In this document: positions 37,401 to 45,438 of the stretch, one piece after another
How the letters are laid out: every line of letters starts with the position of its first letter
Position numbering within the stretch: position 1 is the first letter of the stretch
Assembly: GCA_964486455.1 (NCBI GenBank)
Contig: CAZAMP010000016.1
Span: forward strand, 1 to 64,000
Reading direction: 5' to 3'
DNA length: 64,000 nt
Origin: CAZAMP01 sp964486455
GTDB taxonomy: Bacteria; Eisenbacteria; RBG-16-71-46; CAZAMP01
Program-made: the position numbers and the translations under genes
The notes under the pieces: generated by a model
Database searches by the model: none
The model's input: only the letters and a program-made list of their open reading frames with translations
What the model was told of the DNA's origin: nothing

Positions 37401-37491
37401 GTACAAGGAAATCGCCACTTCGGGTGGCAAGCCGGAGTGGAAGGAAATGGCCGAGGCGAAGATCGCGGCCATCGAGGCGCAGATGCAATAG
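34435..37491 (+). CDS. Large exported TPR protein (YbgF/CpoB-like)
   Basis: A 1018-residue protein with an N-terminal signal or anchor (LTWSIWIVLLLLAPLPAHG) and then more than twenty TPR-like repeats across the whole length, for example DAQFMVGECFFAIGDYPAAL and ADAAFSIGNCYYNLRNDDAA, of the YbgF/BamD style that links envelope machines to peptidoglycan. GTG 34435 overlaps the previous stop and has GAGGTGA behind it; ATG 34447 is the alternative. It lies between the PorV-like gene and exbB, so it may be the periplasmic scaffold of the machine. Confidence 0.84.
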   Translation: MNRAMKGSSWQLERSERRGSRARLTWSIWIVLLLLAPLPAHGESDTEVPPEAALWRSAGESFEGGSDKSAALKQYRLFVSTYGKSQRAADAQFMVGECFFAIGDYPAALAEYERVFKYAGRSETLVASAYLRMGEATYNLGIFDRSIEYLNRVVGDYAKSYLAGEALFSLGEAFIAQEKWERLEETYRHLLETRPGYADRDHVKFARGIFAYHKGDYDEAIAYLKDVESDRGVFFWGRSLEDDGQYLRAIQKFRQLLREYPGSPLADDAAFAVADAFFKAGQFQLAIEAYTSFTDMWRESPFYPNALYKLACVSFQEGRYEEAIRSLEEVRNDYADEEIRAYADFLIGNCYRELGKVPEATFAYSRIVDEFPQARIASAALHKMVWCAASEQNFAQAVLLSEDFLRRYPGDPLAGRVLMLKGFSHRQLNDHTRAIRDFQAILDKHPGTDLAERALALALITFHEVGAHDRMITTYRFLAGELLPTESVWRARSYYHLGEAYYSLGLYQDASQMYRLVLTGYPRSDVAAYALQGLTASYGKMGQYELALEEQEKFLFALTNAESEDGRNYLVVAAIHFNKRDYEEALHGYQAFLAAHPDDPEAAGALLQSGDAYYRLQYYENAIESWRTLIHRFPSDARAMDALYKIADTEFGLGHFDAAAANYQALIDRAPDSPHAADASFSIGNCYYNLRNDDAAVLAFEGFITTYPFDERVEAAERGIQACFLRSDRPIEEYLAQNPDSPLAADFLWQEGQRAFSEEHYSLAIERFKRVALDYPESESAPNAVFYLAEAHYKSEEMEAGLATFKNFAATYPNHDLAPLANFRTGAVLYRLERFAESADAFEGLMWHYGDSEYAGLAAFNVTLALAKLEEWPEYVEACKRLLEIFPEHEKRGEVMLQIAIVYQEELGDYQKAIDAYQTAVGEASDREAEINYRIGECHEKLHDTDLALQIYERAGHSGASTDPYRIAGLAEVAEIHEARRDWSKALEVYKEIATSGGKPEWKEMAEAKIAAIEAQMQ

Positions 37492-37502
37492 GAGTTGCAG
37501 CA

Positions 37503-38177
37503 ATGGGAAACATCTCGATCATTAACCTCCTTAAGACATCATTGGCTCTCGATGTTCTCATCGTGATGTCGATCGTGACTGTGGCGTTTGCCATTGAGAG
37601 GTGGTGGTATTTCAAGAAGACGTCCTGCAACGTCTCGCAGTTTCTGAAGTCGCTTCGCGACAAGATCACCGGTCGCGACCTGCAGGGCGCGATCCGCGTG
37701 TGTCGCATGAACAAGGCTCCGGTCGCACGTGTGGCCGAGACCGTACTGACCAATGCATCGCTTCCGCGAAGAGAGCTCGATCGGGTGGCGGATACTTCGA
37801 AGGAAATCGAAGGCGTGGAGATGGAACGCAACCTGATCGTTCTGGGAACCATGAGCAACACGGCTCCGCTGATGGGCCTATTCGGTACGGTCGTCGGGAT
37901 CATCCGATCGTTCCGTGACATCGCGGTCACCGGCTCGGGCGGGTCTTCCGTGATTGCCATGGGCGTGTCGGAAGCGCTCCTGACGACGGCCGTGGGTATC
38001 GTGATCGCCGTCGTGGCGACGCTCTTCTACAATGCATGCATCCGTCGGATTCGCGTGCGGTCCGTCGAGATGGAGGACGCGCACCAGGAGTTGGTGACAA
38101 TGCTCGCCGCGGAACGGCAGTCGGCCGCGGCGACCCGGCGCAATTCGGAGATCCATGTGCTCAAGAAGGCCGCCTGA
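37503..38177 (+). CDS. exbB: MotA/TolQ/ExbB proton channel family protein
   Basis: A 224-residue inner-membrane protein with three helices: LDVLIVMSIVTVAFAIERWW at the start, LIVLGTMSNTAPLMGLFGTV in the middle and LLTTAVGIVIAVVATLFYNA near 160-180. The middle and last helices carry the polar residues of the proton path (T, S, P in the GTVVGI region). ExbB/TolQ pentamers with an ExbD/TolR dimer use the proton gradient to drive outer-membrane work. The ATG at 37503 follows AGGAG. Two exbD genes and a tonB-like gene follow with short gaps. Confidence 0.93.
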   Translation: MGNISIINLLKTSLALDVLIVMSIVTVAFAIERWWYFKKTSCNVSQFLKSLRDKITGRDLQGAIRVCRMNKAPVARVAETVLTNASLPRRELDRVADTSKEIEGVEMERNLIVLGTMSNTAPLMGLFGTVVGIIRSFRDIAVTGSGGSSVIAMGVSEALLTTAVGIVIAVVATLFYNACIRRIRVRSVEMEDAHQELVTMLAAERQSAAATRRNSEIHVLKKAA

Positions 38178-38194
38178 GCGGGGCAGGGGGTGAG

Positions 38195-38617
38195 ATGAAG
38201 CGCCGAAAGATGGGTCTGTCGCAGGCGAATACGCGACCCAACATCACCCCGCTCGCTGATGTCACGATGACGTTGATCATCGTGTTCCTCATCGCGATGC
38301 CGGCACTCATGTGGAGCGGTATTCGCGTCAACGCGACGCAGGCGACGACCGCCCAGCATGAAACCGTTCCGATGAGCGAGGTGCAGGGCGAGCTGATCGT
38401 GATCTCGGTCGAACCGTCAGGGATCCGGCTCGACGGCGAGCCGATCTCCATCGACGATCTCGGCCCGGCGATCGAAGCCCGCACGGGGGATGAGGGCGGC
38501 AGCACCGTGGTGGTGGTGCCGGACGACGAGGTGATCCTGGCCTCCGTCGTCGACGTACTCGACACGGCCAAAGGGGCCGGTGCGGAGAAGATCGCGCTTC
38601 TGGACCGGGTGGAGTAA
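38195..38617 (+). CDS. exbD: ExbD/TolR family protein, first copy
   Basis: A 140-residue protein with one N-terminal helix and a periplasmic domain. The helix PNITPLADVTMTLIIVFLI contains the conserved aspartate (D in LADV) that relays protons in ExbD and TolR. The periplasmic part (IRLDGEPISIDDLGPAI, then VVPDDEVILASVVDVLDTAK) is the usual ExbD fold. The ATG at 38195 follows a GGGGGTGAG site. It is 17 bp after exbB and 24 bp before the second exbD, and probably pairs with it in a heterodimer. Confidence 0.93.
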   Translation: MKRRKMGLSQANTRPNITPLADVTMTLIIVFLIAMPALMWSGIRVNATQATTAQHETVPMSEVQGELIVISVEPSGIRLDGEPISIDDLGPAIEARTGDEGGSTVVVVPDDEVILASVVDVLDTAKGAGAEKIALLDRVE

Positions 38618-38641
38618 CCACCCGAGGACTGCGGGGTCGTC

Positions 38642-39043
38642 ATGAAACATGAACTCAAGAACGACATCGACGTCGTTCCTGTTATCAACGTCTCACTCGT
38701 CATCGTGCTGACGATGATGCTGATTTCGCCGTTCCTCGCGGAATCCGAGCTCAAGGTCGAACTCCCGGAGGCCGGCTCGGCCGAGGTGAAGGACGAGGAC
38801 AAGATCGAGGTGACCTATACGCTCGAGGGTGAAGTCGCCGTCAACGGGACCATCGTTGAGGCGACCGAGCTCGGGGCGATTCTCGAGGCGGCGTTTGCGG
38901 ACAACCCGTCCCAGATGGCGGTCGTGAAGGCGGACCGCAATCTCAGGTACGGGGACGTCGAAGACGTCATCGCCACGGTACAGCACTCGGGCGCGCCGCG
39001 CTTGGCGCTCGCGACCGATCGAAAGAAGCGGGAGCGCGGATGA
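38642..39043 (+). CDS. exbD: ExbD/TolR family protein, second copy with Asp-to-Asn change
   Basis: A 133-residue ExbD-like protein. Its helix reads IDVVPVINVSLVIVLTMML; aligned with ExbD (INVTPFIDVMLVLLI), the proton-relay aspartate is an asparagine here (VIN instead of FID). The periplasmic domain (ELKVELPEAG, IEVTYTLEGEVAVNG) is otherwise normal. This suggests the second copy is a structural partner rather than a proton carrier. Its stop overlaps the start of the tonB-like gene (ATGA). Confidence 0.92.
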   Translation: MKHELKNDIDVVPVINVSLVIVLTMMLISPFLAESELKVELPEAGSAEVKDEDKIEVTYTLEGEVAVNGTIVEATELGAILEAAFADNPSQMAVVKADRNLRYGDVEDVIATVQHSGAPRLALATDRKKRERG

Positions 39044-40326
39044 TCATCAAACGAAGCCGCGCCAAACAGACACGAACATCAATTGGCGTTTCTCTGGGAC
39101 TGCATGCGGCGCTGTTGCTGCTGCTGGCAGTCGGTGTGACGGCGCAGTCCCAGTTGGACGATGATCTCGTGGAGATTTCATATATCGAGGCGCGCTATGG
39201 CAAGGAAGTGGCTCAGAAAGTCGCCATTCGCAGCCCGGTCCCCGGGTCGGGTCCAGGCGGGGTTTCTAGCCGCTCGGCGCACAAGGAGACGCCGAAGTCT
39301 GAGACGAAAAAGGCCGCCAAACCGACCCGTGTGACGCCACCCCGGCCGGAGCGCCCGAAACCGACGCAGCTGGCGGATGCGGAATTCGATTTGGCCGCGG
39401 TCCGGCCGGTCGACGCGCCGGACAAGCTCGGTGCGCGCAAGCAGCTCGAGACCCGTGATCTCGTCAAGGCGATGGCACTGGACACAAGCAATCCCATGAA
39501 GACGGCGAACCTGTCAGATGCCGTGTCCGCGCAGATCCCGGTCACGAGCTCCATTTCGTCGAACTTCGCGCCGGAGAAGTCGTCGCTCATCAGCCGCGCG
39601 GGCGGTGCCGTTTTGGACGACGTGCCGTTCAAGACCTCTGACACCGGCGGTTCGATGGCGCTCGTTCTCCCGGACGAGGACGCGACCTCACGCGCCGCCA
39701 TCGGTGGCGGCGGTCTGCTGGCATCGGCGGGGCAGTTCGCGCCCGAGGGTGCAGGGTCCCTCGTCGAAAGTGACGGCCCCGGATCGGGGGCAATCATGGA
39801 TGCCGCCGCGCTCGCGCCCGCTCCGGGCGGTGGATCCAGTGAGTCGCGCGGCCGCCGCACGATTCTCGACTACGGATCCGGCAATGGTGGCCCAGGCGGC
39901 GGTGGGGGTGGCGCGTTGATGGAGAAGGCGCCTCCTGCGGCAGGATCGGTTCTCGAGGAGGTTCGACGGGACAAGCAAGCGTCGGATGAACAACTCGTGG
40001 ATCGGTCGATCTCCGCAAACGGGAAGGGTGTCTCGTTCATGCTGGCCGGCCCCATTTCGGATCGTGAAATCGTGCGGGCGATCACACCACCCTATCCCGC
40101 CGACGCGAAGGCGAACGGATGGGAAGGCGTCGTTGCCATTCACTTCACGGTTCTGGCGGACGGCCGCGTGAAGGACAACATGTATCTCGAACAGGCCTCG
40201 GCGCATCACGCGCTGAACGAGTCCGCGATGATCGCGCTCAGAGACTGGCTCTTTTCACCGCTTCCCGCCGGTCAGGCCCAGGTGGAGCAGTGGGGAGTGC
40301 TGACGATCATTTTCAAGCTTCAATAG
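39040..40326 (+). CDS. TonB-like energy transducer
   Basis: A 428-residue protein with an N-terminal helix (SIGVSLGLHAALLLLLAVGV), a long Pro/Lys/Ala and then Gly/Ser-rich periplasmic spacer, and a TonB C-terminal domain at about 335-428 (ITPPYPADAKANGWEGVVAI, then LFSPLPAGQAQVEQWG). TonB/TolA-type proteins carry ExbBD-derived motion across the periplasm to an outer-membrane partner. No TonB-dependent receptor is in the window, so the partner is more likely the neighbouring OmpA- or PorV-like protein. ATGA overlap with exbD. Confidence 0.9.
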   Translation: MIIKRSRAKQTRTSIGVSLGLHAALLLLLAVGVTAQSQLDDDLVEISYIEARYGKEVAQKVAIRSPVPGSGPGGVSSRSAHKETPKSETKKAAKPTRVTPPRPERPKPTQLADAEFDLAAVRPVDAPDKLGARKQLETRDLVKAMALDTSNPMKTANLSDAVSAQIPVTSSISSNFAPEKSSLISRAGGAVLDDVPFKTSDTGGSMALVLPDEDATSRAAIGGGGLLASAGQFAPEGAGSLVESDGPGSGAIMDAAALAPAPGGGSSESRGRRTILDYGSGNGGPGGGGGGALMEKAPPAAGSVLEEVRRDKQASDEQLVDRSISANGKGVSFMLAGPISDREIVRAITPPYPADAKANGWEGVVAIHFTVLADGRVKDNMYLEQASAHHALNESAMIALRDWLFSPLPAGQAQVEQWGVLTIIFKLQ

Positions 40327-40341
40327 CGTGGGGGACGAACG

Positions 40342-41322
40342 ATGAAGAGGAGAGTGTGCACGGCGATCATCGGGACGGTGCTTTTGCTCGTATCGGGCCC
40401 GGGCCCGGCGCTGTCATCCACGGCGGACGCCCCCCCACCCGCCGATGACACCGAGGCCTATGAAGGACAGGCGTTCCCGGAAGAGCCGAACGCAGGCGGT
40501 GCCGTTCTGCCCGATCTCGTAGTCGAAGCGCAAAACGAGGTTCTTCAAGATGTGCTGAGAAGCTCGCCGGCGAAGAACCTCACCGTTTCCGACATCGATG
40601 AGTTGTACACGACGATCGACGAGGAGGTGCTCAACGTCAGCCCCGTCTCCGGCATTCGTCCGCACTTGAACAACCTCATCGATCTGCAGAGTTTTCAGGC
40701 GCCGCATCTGTGGCTGCCTGAGCTCTCGAGGCCGCCGGTCGTGACGTTTCACGCGGACCCGATCACCGAGGCGTCGCTGACCGGTTGGACGCTCAAGATC
40801 GTGAACTTCAGGGGTGTGCCGATCCGCGTCTTCGAGGGGAATGGCGCGCCTCCCGCGACCATTCCCTGGGATGGGCGAGACGATCGCGATCGCATGATCA
40901 AGGTTGGATTCCCGTACTCGTATCTGCTGAACGTGACCGATCGAGGAACGAACAGCTACAACTACGGCGGTAGCTCGTTTCGGATCACGGCCGTCGACTA
41001 CTTTGAGGATGACGTGCGTCGTGTGGAGATCGTGGGCCGGCGCCTCTTCGAGCGCGGGAAACCCGACGTGACAGACGGTGGCTTCCGTTTTCTGGACAAG
41101 GCGATCGACGCGATCCGGGAACATCCGCTCTCGGCCGTGACGCTGGAGGTGACCGCGCCCCGAAAGGCGTTGGGGCAGGCGCGGGCGGACGCGGTGGCGC
41201 AATACGCCGCCGAGTCTCTTACCATTCCTCGCGAAGAGATCAGCACGATGGTCGTGGAAGAGCCCGAGGCGGACGTCGAGATGGATGGTTTCGTGCGCTT
41301 CCAGATCCACAGTGCGCGATAG
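40342..41322 (+). CDS. Exported OmpA-like/FlgD-like envelope protein
   Basis: A 326-residue exported protein (signal peptide MKRRVCTAIIGTVLLLVSG). A middle region at about 150-215 looks like the FlgD Ig fold (GWTLKIVNFRGVPIRVFEGN, IPWDGRDDRDRM). The last 90 residues resemble an OmpA/Pal peptidoglycan-binding domain in layout: KAIDAIREHPLSAVTLEVTA, then LGQARADAVAQYAAESL. The sequence is divergent, so peptidoglycan binding is inference. It closes the operon and is followed after 2 bp by a strong terminator. In Tol-Pal terms it occupies the place of Pal. Confidence 0.78.
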   Translation: MKRRVCTAIIGTVLLLVSGPGPALSSTADAPPPADDTEAYEGQAFPEEPNAGGAVLPDLVVEAQNEVLQDVLRSSPAKNLTVSDIDELYTTIDEEVLNVSPVSGIRPHLNNLIDLQSFQAPHLWLPELSRPPVVTFHADPITEASLTGWTLKIVNFRGVPIRVFEGNGAPPATIPWDGRDDRDRMIKVGFPYSYLLNVTDRGTNSYNYGGSSFRITAVDYFEDDVRRVEIVGRRLFERGKPDVTDGGFRFLDKAIDAIREHPLSAVTLEVTAPRKALGQARADAVAQYAAESLTIPREEISTMVVEEPEADVEMDGFVRFQIHSAR

Positions 41323-41324
41323 AG

Positions 41325-41358
41325 AAAGGGAGGCCGCGCCCGGCGCGACCTCCCTTTT
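41325..41358. terminator. Bidirectional intrinsic terminator
   Basis: AAAGGGAGG (41325-41333) pairs with CCTCCCTTT (41349-41357), with an inner CGCG/GCGCG stem; T-rich tracts lie on both sides (TTTT after on plus, TTTC after on minus). It separates the eight-gene plus operon, ending at 41322, from the convergent exported thioredoxin-fold gene. Confidence 0.88.
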
Positions 41359-41388
41359 GTGTCTTCGTAAGGTCTCGGATCGAAACCG

Positions 41389-42489
41389 CTATTTGAGCAG
41401 CGTGATGGCGCGATAGTCGGCCATGCCGTTCGTCACCATCTTCACGTAGTAGACACCACTCGCGACGGAGCGACCGATGTCGTCCATTCCGTCCCACTCG
41501 AACGTTGAGACGCCCTCGGGCGCGATCGTGCTGGCGAGCGTACGAACGAGCCGCCCGTCGGTCGAGTAGATCCCCAGCTCCAGCTCACCCCGCTGCTCCA
41601 TCCTGACGGGGATGAAGGTGCGCGGGTTGAACGGGTTGGGGCTGTTCGGCCCGATGCCGGGCTCGATCGCGAGGCCGGCGTCGACCACGTCAACGGTGAT
41701 GAGCTCGAAGTCTTCCATGTCGATCCAGGCGGACTGATAGACCTCACGCGGGTTGCCGGCGAAGTTCTGGACGAATGCGACCATGTCGCACATCAGCCAG
41801 TCGGGGGAACCGCCGGCCGTGTCTCCACCCTGCCAGTCGGGATCGATGAAGAAGTCGAACGTAAACTCACGCACTTCCGGATACGGGCCGTTGAACGGAT
41901 CCAGCATATCACCCCATCCACTGGTCAGCATGTCGTGCATGACCTCATCGTGCCAGTCGTAGTTGCTGTATCCGTTCCAGAAGCACTCGCTCTCGATCAG
42001 CCCGACGTTGAGCCTCGCATCCGTACTCAGCGGCTCATCAACGGTGAGCGTGACCGTGACCGTTCCCATACCCACACTGGGGTCGATTTCGCCGCTCAGC
42101 TCGATCAGCAGCGGGGACGGTATGGCGATGCGTGTGTTGAACGCGTTCTGCAGCTCGCTCATGGTGTACGTGGCCGTGCCCGGCTCGGAACCGTCGATCC
42201 GGGCGTGCGGGACACCGTTGACCCCGTACGTGCTGCGCTTGGCGTTGGCATCGGTTGGGTTGTCGGTATACCACGGATCGTAGCCCGGCCAGGACATGTG
42301 GTAGCGAATCGCGGAGAGATTATCGCGATTGTTGATGATGAATTGCTTGAAGGTCGGGTCGTTCGAGGCGCACGGCGGGCACTGAACGTTCGTGAAGATC
42401 TCCAACATGACGATGCGGTCATACGCCTGCCCCATAGCGGGGACCAGCAGCGCCAGGATGAATGCACCCAGCAGTAGGCGTCGTGACAT
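41389..42489 (-). CDS. Exported thioredoxin-fold (Omp28-like) protein with FlgD-like C-terminal module
   Basis: A 366-residue secreted protein. After the signal peptide (RRLLLGAFILALLVPAMGQA) comes VMLEIFTNVQCPPCASNDPT, with a CxxC in the thioredoxin position, as in Omp28-type proteins of Bacteroidetes. The C-terminal 85 residues are the FlgD-type module (GPNSPNPFNPRTFIPVRMEQ, FEWDGMDDIGRSV, ASGVYYVKMVTNG). ATG 42489 with AGGAGG seven bases upstream decides the start. The CxxC suggests thiol or redox chemistry at the cell surface. Confidence 0.83.
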   Translation of the reverse strand: MSRRLLLGAFILALLVPAMGQAYDRIVMLEIFTNVQCPPCASNDPTFKQFIINNRDNLSAIRYHMSWPGYDPWYTDNPTDANAKRSTYGVNGVPHARIDGSEPGTATYTMSELQNAFNTRIAIPSPLLIELSGEIDPSVGMGTVTVTLTVDEPLSTDARLNVGLIESECFWNGYSNYDWHDEVMHDMLTSGWGDMLDPFNGPYPEVREFTFDFFIDPDWQGGDTAGGSPDWLMCDMVAFVQNFAGNPREVYQSAWIDMEDFELITVDVVDAGLAIEPGIGPNSPNPFNPRTFIPVRMEQRGELELGIYSTDGRLVRTLASTIAPEGVSTFEWDGMDDIGRSVASGVYYVKMVTNGMADYRAITLLK

Positions 42490-42638
42490 AAGAATGCCTC
42501 CTGTACGATCTGTCGGAGTTTGGACTACACCACCGTGTACAGACCACTTTGCCCCACTGTTCCCGACGCAACTGGGAATCGCCCGTACGGTAGGGGGGGG
42601 TGAACTTTGACCCGGCGGCAATAACCTAATCGAATGTA

Positions 42639-42667
42639 ATTCTATCGCACTCAGCCGCTTGTGACAA
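42639..42667 (-). promoter_or_regulatory. Sigma-70-type promoter for the Omp28-like gene
   Basis: On the minus strand TTGTCA (42667-42662) and TAGAAT (42644-42639) are separated by exactly 17 bp. It lies about 150 bp upstream of the ATG at 42489, in a locally AT-rich patch. The leader contains a run of eight G on the plus strand (42593-42600). Confidence 0.6.
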
Positions 42668-42713
42668 GGGGGAGAGGTCGCAACTGTTCAGTTTTGCGCG
42701 GCCTTTATGGGGC

Positions 42714-43988
42714 TTAGACCTTCGCGAGCGCCTGATCGAGGTCGGCGATGAGGTCGTCCAGATCTTCGATGCCCACAGAGATCCTCACGAGCCCGTCGCT
42801 GAGCCCCGCGTCGCGTTTGCGCTCGTCGCTGATCGAGGCGTGCGTCATCGACGCCGGATGTTGGATCAGCGAGTCCACGCATCCCAGACTGACCGCGAGC
42901 GTGAAGACCGAAACGGCATCCATGAGCCGGACCCCGGCGTCGTAACCACCGGTCAGATCGAAAGAAATCATGCCGCCGAAGCCATCCATCTGGCGCGCCG
43001 CCAGCTCGTGCTGGGGATGATTCTCCAGTCCGGGGTAGTAAACTTGTGCCACTTTCGGGTGCTTCTCCAGAAACGTCGCCACGCCCATAGCGTTTTCGCA
43101 GTGCTGTTTCATTCGAAGCGGAAGCGTCTTGATTCCCTGATTGACGAGCCACGCGTCAAAGGGGCCGGGGGACCCACCGATGTCCTTGACCATGCCGTAG
43201 AGGCGGTCATGAAAATCCTCCAACGTGGTGATGACAGCCCCACCAACCACGGTGCCGTGCCCGCAGATGTACTTGGTCGTGCTGTAGATCACGATCTCGG
43301 CACCCAGCTCGAGCGGACGCTGGAGGTAGGCGGTCATGAACGTGTTGTCGATGGCAACCGTCGCCTTTGGGTTGACACGCTTCGTGGTCTCGACGAGGGC
43401 GGCGATATCGGTGATCTGGAGCGTCGGGTTCGTCGGCGACTCGAAGAACACCACCTTGGCGTCAGTGTTGGCTTCCATGGCGCGCGCAAACGCCTCGAGA
43501 TCGGACGTGTCCACGGTGACGACGTTGATGCCGAAGCGGGGCAGCACGTTGTCCAGAAGGTCGTGCGTGCATCCGTAGAGGCAGTTGCCGGCGATCATCG
43601 TGTCGCCCCGGTCGAGAAGCGCGAGAAGGGTGTGACTGATCGCGGCCATTCCCGAGGCGAAGAGCTGGGCGGAAACGCGCAGGTCGGGGTTCTTCAGCTT
43701 GACCTCGCAACCTTCCAGCGCGTTGAGCTTCGCTTCCGTTACCATCACGGTCGGATTACCCAACCGCGTGTAGATGAACCCGGAGAGATCCCCGTCGAAT
43801 AGCGCCGCTCCGTGTGACGCGCTCTCGAAGACGAAGGTCGAGCTCTGGTGGATGGCGTTCGTGTGCGCCGGCGTATGGAAGTCGCCGACCCGCTGTCCGA
43901 CGTGCTCGCCGGCGTGGAGCGCTCGGGTGGCGAATCCGTGCTGCAGGTAGAATAGGCTCTGGTAGTTCTTGAATTTTGAGTTTTCCAT
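42714..43988 (-). CDS. Methionine gamma-lyase-like / trans-sulfuration PLP enzyme
   Basis: A 424-residue Cys/Met-metabolism PLP enzyme. The PLP lysine is K239 in IYSTTKYICGHGTVVGGAV. The substrate-loop sequence NCLYGCTHDLL contains the cysteine that marks methionine gamma-lyases (YGCT), and GFIYTRLGNPTVMVTEAKL is typical too. These enzymes cleave methionine or homocysteine to a thiol, 2-oxobutyrate and ammonia; O-acetylhomoserine sulfhydrylase is the main alternative. The start is ATG 43988 (AAGGAAG upstream), not the earlier ATG at 44267. Divergent from a paralogue. Confidence 0.88.
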   Translation of the reverse strand: MENSKFKNYQSLFYLQHGFATRALHAGEHVGQRVGDFHTPAHTNAIHQSSTFVFESASHGAALFDGDLSGFIYTRLGNPTVMVTEAKLNALEGCEVKLKNPDLRVSAQLFASGMAAISHTLLALLDRGDTMIAGNCLYGCTHDLLDNVLPRFGINVVTVDTSDLEAFARAMEANTDAKVVFFESPTNPTLQITDIAALVETTKRVNPKATVAIDNTFMTAYLQRPLELGAEIVIYSTTKYICGHGTVVGGAVITTLEDFHDRLYGMVKDIGGSPGPFDAWLVNQGIKTLPLRMKQHCENAMGVATFLEKHPKVAQVYYPGLENHPQHELAARQMDGFGGMISFDLTGGYDAGVRLMDAVSVFTLAVSLGCVDSLIQHPASMTHASISDERKRDAGLSDGLVRISVGIEDLDDLIADLDQALAKV

Positions 43989-44220
43989 CGTAAACTTCCT
44001 TTCGAACCCCCAGGCGTCATGCGGGAGTGCCGATCGGGCGATTCCAATCGAGCGCATCAGACGCGACGCGTCGCCCGGCCTGGTAGCTGTGGTCATAACC
44101 GCATGTGAAGAAACATGATGATAGGCGCTCGTCCGGGAGTTCGCAAAGCGGATTGCTGTCTGCGTTGGGACGTGGCGGGATTGCCCGCGTGCCGATGCCA
44201 TCGATGAAAGGAGTCGCGTG
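43989..44220. other. 232-bp divergent promoter region between two trans-sulfuration paralogues
   Basis: Both flanking genes start outward from this segment. I looked for a SAM-I, SAM-II or SAH riboswitch on both strands and found none with confidence. The plus side has AAAGGAG before the start at 44221. Promoters are not obvious. Confidence 0.4.
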
Positions 44221-45438
44221 ATGTCGTCCGACAGGCCGGAAGAGCTGAGTCTGGATACGATTGCCATCCATGGGGACGGTGATCCCGATCCCAGCTACGG
44301 TGCCGTCTCCGCACCCATTTATCAGAGTTCGACGTTCGTCTTCGATAGCCCCGAGCAGGGGGCGGCCCGCTTCGCCGGCCGCGAGGACGGCTATATCTAC
44401 ACGCGCATGGGAAACCCGACCGTCGACGTTCTCGAGCGCAACCTGGCGCTCATGGAGGGGGGCGCGGCCGGACTCGCCACGGCGAGCGGGATGGCCGCTG
44501 TCACGACGACCTTCCTCACGTTTCTCTCACGCGGCGATCACATGGTCGGAACGAACGGCGTCTACGGTCCATCGCGCGTCGTGGTCGAACGCGACTTCTC
44601 GCGCTACGGCGTTGAGGCGACGTTTGTCGACACGTCCGATCTCGACCAGGTCGAGGCGGCGATTCGTCCCGAGACGAAGCTGATCTTCATCGAGACTCCG
44701 GCGAACCCGACGCTCAAGCTGACGGACATCGCCGGCTGTGCCGAGATCGCGCACCGGCACGGGCTGCGCCTCGTGGCGGACAACACCTTCATGAGTCCCA
44801 TCTTTCAACGGCCGCTGACACTCGGAGCGGACATTGTCATTCACAGCATGACGAAGTTCATCGGCGGCCACACGGATGTCGTCGCCGGGATGATCGTTTC
44901 GAAACGCGAGGAAGATCACGCGAAGATACGGTCTGTATTGCACTACTTCGGCGGAACGATCGACCCGCATCAGGCCTGGCTGGTGCTCCGCGGGCTTCGG
45001 ACGCTGCCGTTGCGGATTCGCGCCGGCACACGGAACGCGGAGCGGTTGGCCGAGTTTCTCGACGGCCATCCCACCGTGGGCCGCGTGCACTATCCGGGTT
45101 TGCCGGACCACCCTCAGTATGAGATCGGCCGGCGTCAGGCCGACGGCCCGGGCGCACTCATCGCATTCGAGCTAGCCGGCGGATACGAGGCCGGGAAGAA
45201 AGTTCTCAGCGCGCTCAAGCTGATGAAGGTGGCCGTCTCTCTCGGCGGCGTCGAGACGTTGATCCAACACCCCGCCAGCATGACCCATGCGGCGATGAGC
45301 GCCGACTGCCGCGCAGCGGCCGGGATCACGGACGGGTTGATTCGGGTGTCGGTGGGATGCGAGGCATACAAGGATCTCGAAGCGGACATGCGACAGGCGC
45401 TCGAAACGGTCCGCCCAGAGATCGCGGCGCCTATTTGA
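44221..45438 (+). CDS. Cystathionine gamma-synthase/lyase-family PLP enzyme
   Basis: A 405-residue paralogue of the divergent gene. The PLP lysine is K212 in SMTKFIGGHTDVVAGMI; the pocket GREDGYIYTRMGNPTVDVLE and the ending QHPASMTHAAMSADCR are typical of the family. The methionine-lyase cysteine is absent: the loop reads GVYGPSRVVVE. It is therefore more likely a cystathionine gamma-lyase/synthase or O-acylhomoserine enzyme. Start ATG 44221 (GTG 44218 possible). Its 3' end overlaps the convergent MBL gene by 8 bp. Confidence 0.88.
   Translation: MSSDRPEELSLDTIAIHGDGDPDPSYGAVSAPIYQSSTFVFDSPEQGAARFAGREDGYIYTRMGNPTVDVLERNLALMEGGAAGLATASGMAAVTTTFLTFLSRGDHMVGTNGVYGPSRVVVERDFSRYGVEATFVDTSDLDQVEAAIRPETKLIFIETPANPTLKLTDIAGCAEIAHRHGLRLVADNTFMSPIFQRPLTLGADIVIHSMTKFIGGHTDVVAGMIVSKREEDHAKIRSVLHYFGGTIDPHQAWLVLRGLRTLPLRIRAGTRNAERLAEFLDGHPTVGRVHYPGLPDHPQYEIGRRQADGPGALIAFELAGGYEAGKKVLSALKLMKVAVSLGGVETLIQHPASMTHAAMSADCRAAAGITDGLIRVSVGCEAYKDLEADMRQALETVRPEIAAPI

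Noticed and set aside
43989..44220. SAM or SAH riboswitch before the sulfur amino-acid genes
   Set aside because: Context suggests one, but none of the conserved cores could be found on either strand by eye.
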